Source: VAZQ01 sp963763365 (GTDB taxonomy: Bacteria > Pseudomonadota > Alphaproteobacteria > Rhizobiales > Xanthobacteraceae). From it: a stretch of 64,000 nucleotides of DNA. The stretch lies in assembly GCA_963763365.1 (NCBI GenBank), contig CAVXOE010000017.1, positions 248,001 through 312,000 on the forward strand. Reading direction: 5' to 3'. Under the pieces are notes generated by a model, which was given only the letters and a program-made list of their open reading frames with translations, did no database searches and was not told the origin of the DNA. A program made the translations under genes and the position numbers. Below, piece by piece: positions 59,287 through 64,000 of the stretch; the first letter of the stretch is position 1, and every line of letters starts with the position of its first letter.

Positions 59287-60777
59287 ATGGGGAACACGTC
59301 GAACACGTCGCTGATCCACACTGCATTGCTGGTCGCCTTGATCGTCGCGTTTGGTCTCGCGGCGACCGGTCTCGCGCCGGCCGCCGATCCGCCGCGCTCG
59401 CAGGCGATCCAGGTGGTGGGCAGCGACACGAGTTCCCAGTTCGTGCCCCTGGGGGTCGGCAAATCGGTCGTGATCGATCTGCCGCGCGACATCAAGGATG
59501 TCCTGGTCGCCGACCCGAAGGTGGCCAACGCGGTCATTCGCTCCACTCGCCGCGCCTACATCGTCGGCGCGGCGGTCGGTCAGACCAACGTCTACTTCTT
59601 CGACGCGGACGGCCGCCAGATCGCCGGCTTCGATATTGCCGTGACGCGCGATCTCAATGGTCTGCGCGCCGCGATCAAGCAGGCACTCCCCAGCTTCGAT
59701 ATCCGCGTCGAGGGACTGGGCGAAGGCGTCGTCCTTCTCGGCAACGTTTCGAGCCCGATTGAATCGCAGCAGGCCTTCGACATCGCCTCGCGCCTGGTCG
59801 ACGACGGCAAGAAGGTGGTCAACGGCATCACGATCCACGGCCGCGACCAAGTCATGCTGAAGGTCACAGTCGCCGAGGTGCAGCGCGATGTCATCAAGCA
59901 GCTCGGCGTCGACCTTTCGTCCAACGGACTAGGCTTCGGCTCCGCGGTGCTCGACATGAAAAATATCAACCCGTTTCCGGTCTTGGGCCAGGCGCTCGTG
60001 CCAACGAACGTCATGACCTCGACCTGGAAATCCATCAGTACCACGCTTCGGGCGATGGAACGTGCCGGCGTCGTGCGCACGCTTGCCGAGCCGAACCTGA
60101 CTGCAATTTCCGGGGAAACCGCGACCTTCCTCGCCGGCGGCGAATTTCCAATTCCAGCCGGCTACACCTGTACGGCCGGTACCATCCTCGGGCAGACCGG
60201 AAACTGCCAATACCAGATCCAATGGAAGAAGTTCGGGGTCGCGCTCAATTTCCTTCCGGTCGTGTTGGCCGAAGGGCGCATCAGCCTCAAGGTGATGACC
60301 GAGGTGTCCGAGCTCTCGACCGAGAACCAGCTCACTTTGGTGCAGTCGACCGGTTTCGACCTGTTTGGTAACGCCGCAAACACGACGTTGACTATTCCAT
60401 CGATCAAGACCCGCCGCGCCGAGACCACGGTTGAGATGCCGTCCGGCGGATCGCTTGCGATGGCAGGAATGATCGGCGAGCAGACCAAGCAGCAGATCAA
60501 CGGCATTCCAGGCTTGATGCAGTTGCCGGTTCTCGGGGCCCTGTTCAAGAGCCGCGACTACATCAACCGGCAGACTGAGCTGATGGTCATCGTCAGCCCC
60601 TATGTTGTGCGGGCAGTCGCGCAGAAGGAGCTCTCGCGGCCGGACGACGGCTACGCCGACGCCAGCGACCCGGCCGCGATCCTGCTCGGCAAGTTCAACC
60701 GCATCTATGGCTTGGGCGGCGACAAGGCTCCGCTCGTCAACAACTACCAGGGCCGCTACGGCTTCATTCTTGACTGA
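59287..60777 (+). CDS. cpaC: type IVb pilus secretin CpaC/RcpA
   Basis: Outer-membrane secretin of the Tad pilus, 496 residues. Signal peptide (VALIVAFGLAATGLAPAA), N-terminal domain with VGKSVVIDLPRDIKDVLVAD, a BON-like segment (VRVEGLGEGVVLLGNV region), and the secretin core (VAEVQRDVIKQLGVDLS, GSLAMAGMIGEQTKQQINGI, PGLMQLPVLGALF). ATG 59287, 21 bp after cpaB. Confidence 0.94.
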   Translation: MGNTSNTSLIHTALLVALIVAFGLAATGLAPAADPPRSQAIQVVGSDTSSQFVPLGVGKSVVIDLPRDIKDVLVADPKVANAVIRSTRRAYIVGAAVGQTNVYFFDADGRQIAGFDIAVTRDLNGLRAAIKQALPSFDIRVEGLGEGVVLLGNVSSPIESQQAFDIASRLVDDGKKVVNGITIHGRDQVMLKVTVAEVQRDVIKQLGVDLSSNGLGFGSAVLDMKNINPFPVLGQALVPTNVMTSTWKSISTTLRAMERAGVVRTLAEPNLTAISGETATFLAGGEFPIPAGYTCTAGTILGQTGNCQYQIQWKKFGVALNFLPVVLAEGRISLKVMTEVSELSTENQLTLVQSTGFDLFGNAANTTLTIPSIKTRRAETTVEMPSGGSLAMAGMIGEQTKQQINGIPGLMQLPVLGALFKSRDYINRQTELMVIVSPYVVRAVAQKELSRPDDGYADASDPAAILLGKFNRIYGLGGDKAPLVNNYQGRYGFILD

Positions 60778-60802
60778 CGGCCAGCGCCGCGGGAGACGAA
60801 CG

Positions 60803-61546
60803 ATGAGTCCAATCCTTGCCTCCGCCGACCGATGGCGCGCCGTGCGCACGCTCGCCTGCACGGTAGCGCTCATCGGCTGCGCGACCTCGCTCGCCGGCTG
60901 CTATACGACGACGCCGGTGGCGAGCGGGGTCGCCAACGACTACCGCCTGCGCCACCCGATCGCCATCAAGGAAGGCGTGCGTACGGTCGAGTTGTTCGTC
61001 GGCAGCAAACGCGGCGGCCTTACGCCCGATCAGCGCGCCGATGTCGCGTCGTTCGCCATTACGTGGCGGCGCGAGGCGACCGGCGGCATTCTGATCGAAC
61101 TGCCGGCCGGAACGCGCAACGAGATCGCGGCGGCCAACGCCGTGCACGAAGTCCGCGCGCTTCTGTCTGCGTCGGGCGTGCCGCCGCAGGGCATCGAAGT
61201 GCGTCCCTACACGCCGGCCGATCCCGGCAGGATCGCCACGGTCCGCCTCAACTATCCGACCATGACCGCCGAAGCCGGGCCTTGCGGACTCTGGCCGTAC
61301 GACCTCGGTCCGACGGCCGACCGCGAGCACAATGAGAATGTGCCGTATTGGAATCTCGGCTGCGCGTCGCAGCGCAACCTCGCCGCCATGGTCGACAACA
61401 AGGCCGACCTTGTGCAGCCGCGTGGCGAGGTGCCGCCCTATACCGGCCGCCGCGTCAAGGTTCTCGAAAAGTACCGCAACGGCGAAAGCCCGGCGACCGT
61501 CTACCCCGACTCCGAGAAAGCCAAGATCAGCGACGTGGGCAAATGA
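60803..61546 (+). CDS. cpaD: pilus assembly lipoprotein CpaD
   Basis: 247 residues. Lipobox SLAGCYTT near residue 33. Body with YRLRHPIAIKEGVRTVELFV and IPYWNLGCASQRNLAAMV-like segment (YWNLGCASQRNLAAMVDN), the conserved CpaD marks. Thought to help the secretin at the outer membrane. ATG 60803; ends with ATGA overlap to cpaE. Confidence 0.93.
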   Translation: MSPILASADRWRAVRTLACTVALIGCATSLAGCYTTTPVASGVANDYRLRHPIAIKEGVRTVELFVGSKRGGLTPDQRADVASFAITWRREATGGILIELPAGTRNEIAAANAVHEVRALLSASGVPPQGIEVRPYTPADPGRIATVRLNYPTMTAEAGPCGLWPYDLGPTADREHNENVPYWNLGCASQRNLAAMVDNKADLVQPRGEVPPYTGRRVKVLEKYRNGESPATVYPDSEKAKISDVGK

Positions 61547-62805
61547 CGACACGAAATTCCACCGGGGTTGAGGGGCCGGCGGTCGCGAGCGAGCACATCG
61601 CGGCGGCGCCGCGCGTCTCGATCCAAGCCTTCTGCGAAACCGTCGAAACCGCCGCCGCGATCCAGGCCGCCGGCGAGGATCGGCGGCTGGGAAAGGCGCA
61701 TCTCAAGATTCAGATGGGCGGCATGACCGCCGCCAACGAAGCCTACAGCAGCGCGCCCACTCCGAACGTCATCATGATCGAATCGGAGAGTTCCGGCGAT
61801 GACCTGCTCGCCGGCCTCGATTCGCTCGCCGAAGTCTGTGACGCCGGCACCCGGGTCATCGTGACCGGCCGGCAGAACGATGTGCTGCTCTATCGCGAAT
61901 TGGTGCGACGGGGCATCAGCGACTACCTGATTTCGCCGCTTGCGACGATTGACGTTGTACGCGCCATCTGCGGCCTGTTCTCCTCGCCGGATGCGAAGCC
62001 CGTGGGACGCGTGATCGCGGTAACCGGAGCGAAGGGCGGCGTGGGCGCCTCCACCGTCGCTCATAACATCGCCTGGGCAGTCGCCCGCGACCTGCAGCTC
62101 GACACCGTGGTCGTCGACCTCGATCTGGCGTTCGGCACGGCCGGTCTCGATTACAATCAGGACCCGCCGCAAGGCATCGCGGATGCGGTGTTCTCGCCCG
62201 ATCGTGTCGATACCAATTTCATCGACCGTCTCTTGTCGAAGTGCACGGACCACCTGAGCCTTCTGGCGGCGCCCGCGACGCTGGATCGCGTCTACGACTT
62301 TTCGACCGAGGCCTTCGACTCGACATTCGACGCGCTGCGCGCGACGGTGCCTTGCATAGTCCTCGACGTCCCGCACCAATGGACCGGCTGGACAAGGCAC
62401 GCGTTGATCAACGCGGACGAGATCCTGGTCGTCGCGGGCCCCGATCTTGCCAACCTGCGCAATGCCAAGAGCATCCTCGACCTCCTGCGTACCGCCCGCC
62501 CGAACGACCACCGGCCGTCCTACTGCCTCAATCAGGTCGGCGTGCCGAAGCGGCCGGAAATCAAGCCCGACGATTTCGCCAAGGCGCTCGATGACGATCC
62601 CCTGGTCGTCATCCCGTTCGAGCCGCAGGTCTTCGGTACCGCAGCCAACAACGGTCAGATGATCGCGGAGCTCTCGTCGTCGCACCGCGCGACCGAGATG
62701 TTTCTCCAGCTCGCGCAGGTCTTGACCGGCCGCTCGGAAGCGAAAAAAGCACGATCGGGCCTGCTTGGCCCGTTCTTCGAGAAGCTGATGAAGCGTTCCG
62801 CCTGA
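61543..62805 (+). CDS. cpaE: pilus assembly ATPase CpaE/TadZ
   Basis: 420 residues. N-terminal receiver-like domain (VIMIESESSGDDLLAGLDSL, VTGRQNDVLLYRELVRRGIS) and ParA/MinD-like ATPase with deviant Walker A TGAKGGVGASTVAHN and VVDLDLAFGTAGLDYN. Localises the Tad machine to the pole in relatives. Start overlaps the cpaD stop. Confidence 0.93.
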   Translation: MTTRNSTGVEGPAVASEHIAAAPRVSIQAFCETVETAAAIQAAGEDRRLGKAHLKIQMGGMTAANEAYSSAPTPNVIMIESESSGDDLLAGLDSLAEVCDAGTRVIVTGRQNDVLLYRELVRRGISDYLISPLATIDVVRAICGLFSSPDAKPVGRVIAVTGAKGGVGASTVAHNIAWAVARDLQLDTVVVDLDLAFGTAGLDYNQDPPQGIADAVFSPDRVDTNFIDRLLSKCTDHLSLLAAPATLDRVYDFSTEAFDSTFDALRATVPCIVLDVPHQWTGWTRHALINADEILVVAGPDLANLRNAKSILDLLRTARPNDHRPSYCLNQVGVPKRPEIKPDDFAKALDDDPLVVIPFEPQVFGTAANNGQMIAELSSSHRATEMFLQLAQVLTGRSEAKKARSGLLGPFFEKLMKRSA

Positions 62806-62826
62806 TTGTGAGTTGGAGTTAAGTCT

Positions 62827-64000
62827 GTGTTCGGTAAGCGTAACAGCTCGGCGGCCGAAGATCGCGCGACCGCGCCCGCCACAGCGCGACCGCAAGTCGC
62901 GCCGGCATCCGTCACGCAGCAACCGCCGCAGCCCGCCGCAAATCCGGCCGGCGCCATGGAAGGTGGCCGCGCTCCGATTCCGTCGGCCGGCCTTGGGGCA
63001 CCGCTCGTTTCCGCTCCGACACCGGGCAAGCGCAATGCCGGACTGCCGAATGAACCGGCGCCGCCACTTGCGCCGACAGCCACCGACTCGCGGCATTCCA
63101 GCAGCTACTACGAGACCAAGGGCACGATCTTCGGCGCCCTGATCGAAGCGATCGACCTCTCGCAGCTTGCCAAGCTCGACGCGGAGGCCGCGCGCGAGGA
63201 AATCCGCGACATCGTCAACGAGATCGTCGCGATCAAGTCGATCGTGATGTCGATCTCCGAGCAGGAGGACCTGCTCGACGATATTTGCAACGACGTGCTC
63301 GGCTACGGACCGCTCGAGCCGCTGCTTTCGCGCGACGACATCGCCGACATCATGGTGAACGGGTCCGGAACGACGTATATCGAAGTCAAGGGCAAGATCC
63401 AGAAGACCGGCATTCGCTTCCGCGACAACCAGCAGCTTCTGAATATCTGCCAGCGCATCGTCAGCCAGATCGGCCGCCGTGTCGACGAATCCTCGCCGAT
63501 CTGCGACGCGCGTCTCCCCGACGGCTCGCGCGTCAACGTAATCGTGCCGCCGCTCGCGATTGACGGCCCGGCCCTCACCATACGCAAGTTCAAGAAGGAC
63601 AAGCTCACGCTCGACCAACTCGTCCGCTTCGGCAGCATCACGCCGGAGGGTGCCGAGATTCTCAAGGTCATCGGGCGGTGCCGGGTCAATACCATCATCT
63701 CGGGTGGTACCGGCTCGGGCAAGACGACCCTGCTCAACTGCCTGACCGAGTTCATCGATCACGACGAGCGCATCATCACGTGCGAAGACGCAGCGGAATT
63801 GCAATTGCAGCAGCCGCACACCGTACGGCTCGAAACGCGCCCACCGAACCTCGAGGGCGAAGGCCAGGTCACCATGCGCGACCTGGTCAAGAACTGCCTG
63901 CGTATGCGCCCGGAACGCATCATCGTGGGCGAGGTGCGCGGACCGGAGGCTTTCGACCTGCTGCAGGCGATGAACACCGGCCATGACGGCTCGATGGGTA
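62827..64000 (+). CDS. cpaF: Tad pilus secretion ATPase CpaF/TadA, cut by window edge
   Basis: 391 residues present; C-terminus beyond 64000. Pro/Ala-rich N-terminus, then GspE/VirB11 family core: VLGYGPLEPLLSRDDIADIM, ADGSR-like PDGSRVNVIVPPLA, Walker A ISGGTGSGKTTLLN, Asp box ITCEDAAELQL, His/Walker B ERIIVGEVRGPEAF. GTG 62827 (MFGKRNSS) is chosen as start; GGAG lies upstream. Powers Flp assembly; tadB and tadC would be expected next. Confidence 0.95.
   Translation, partial: MFGKRNSSAAEDRATAPATARPQVAPASVTQQPPQPAANPAGAMEGGRAPIPSAGLGAPLVSAPTPGKRNAGLPNEPAPPLAPTATDSRHSSSYYETKGTIFGALIEAIDLSQLAKLDAEAAREEIRDIVNEIVAIKSIVMSISEQEDLLDDICNDVLGYGPLEPLLSRDDIADIMVNGSGTTYIEVKGKIQKTGIRFRDNQQLLNICQRIVSQIGRRVDESSPICDARLPDGSRVNVIVPPLAIDGPALTIRKFKKDKLTLDQLVRFGSITPEGAEILKVIGRCRVNTIISGGTGSGKTTLLNCLTEFIDHDERIITCEDAAELQLQQPHTVRLETRPPNLEGEGQVTMRDLVKNCLRMRPERIIVGEVRGPEAFDLLQAMNTGHDGSMG

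Noticed and set aside
61501..63984. 827-codon open frame antisense to cpaE/cpaF
   Set aside because: Mirror of clear pilus ATPase genes; composition is typical of a shadow frame.
1..64000. CRISPR arrays, prophage or IS transposase
   Set aside because: No regularly spaced direct repeats, no integrase, transposase or phage structural gene was found in any frame.

Overview
The window is a 64 kb chromosomal piece of a high-GC alphaproteobacterium. The gene set points to the Hyphomicrobiales (Rhizobiales), near Xanthobacteraceae/Nitrobacteraceae. Pointers are the aminotransferase-hom-glpX order with a recJ nearby, a class I PHA synthase, a DmeF-type Co/Ni exporter, three Bug-type periplasmic receptors with no TctAB partner, a DnaX lacking the usual zinc cysteines, short palindromic intergenic repeats and a cpa/tad pilus operon. 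The genus is not determinable by eye. No plasmid, phage, CRISPR, IS transposase or tRNA gene was seen.

Layout. 1-9.7 kb is mostly minus strand: recJ (runs off the left edge, apparent frameshift), a GNAT acetyltransferase, a MetE-like zinc methyltransferase homologue, a patch of small hypothetical genes (3.4-4.8 kb), glpX, hom, an AlaC-type aminotransferase and a small lipoprotein. 10-15.7 kb is plus strand: phaC (apparent frameshift near its end) and a Glu/Asp-type ABC importer (gltI, palindromic element, gltJKL), then a MAPEG protein. argC follows on the minus strand. 17.1-20.6 kb holds three tandem exported metallo-beta-lactamase-fold paralogues, each with its own hairpin. 20.8-31.6 kb is mixed: a membrane-spermidine-synthase-like fusion, DedA, parE, dmeF, a cupin, an unusual secreted beta-propeller with a haem-c motif, and a Bug receptor. 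31.8-39.4 kb carries a POT transporter-HAD-hydrolase unit, hupE and a dapD-DUF805-TM2-dapE-trxB-like unit with overlapping genes. 39.4-44 kb holds def-fmt-truA-Bug and rmuC. 44-53 kb holds a frameshifted Bug receptor, an AmpG-like permease, recR-ybaB-dnaX-ffs, a HIT protein, paired palindromes, nudC-pfkB and an exported amidohydrolase divergent from an Lrp/AsnC regulator. 54-64 kb is the type IVb (Tad/Flp) pilus locus: TadE/TadG-like pseudopilins and a lone CpaC N-terminal-domain protein on the minus strand, then flp pilin, cpaA, cpaB, cpaC, cpaD, cpaE and the start of cpaF on the plus strand.

How it fits together. Amino-acid biosynthesis (hom, argC, dapD, dapE), glutamate-type uptake, carbon storage (phaC) and gluconeogenesis (glpX) sit with housekeeping replication/repair and translation genes. 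The clearest multi-gene machine is the Tad pilus. No convincing new system was found. The better leads are the tandem metallo-hydrolase triplet, the regulatory peptide domain/cytochrome c/propeller fusion, the standalone MetE-like protein, the near-consensus Lrp site between the amidohydrolase and the Lrp gene, and the paired palindromes at 50.2-50.4 kb. Three well-conserved genes each carry one extra base, which looks more like consensus error than decay and should be checked before any gene is called broken.
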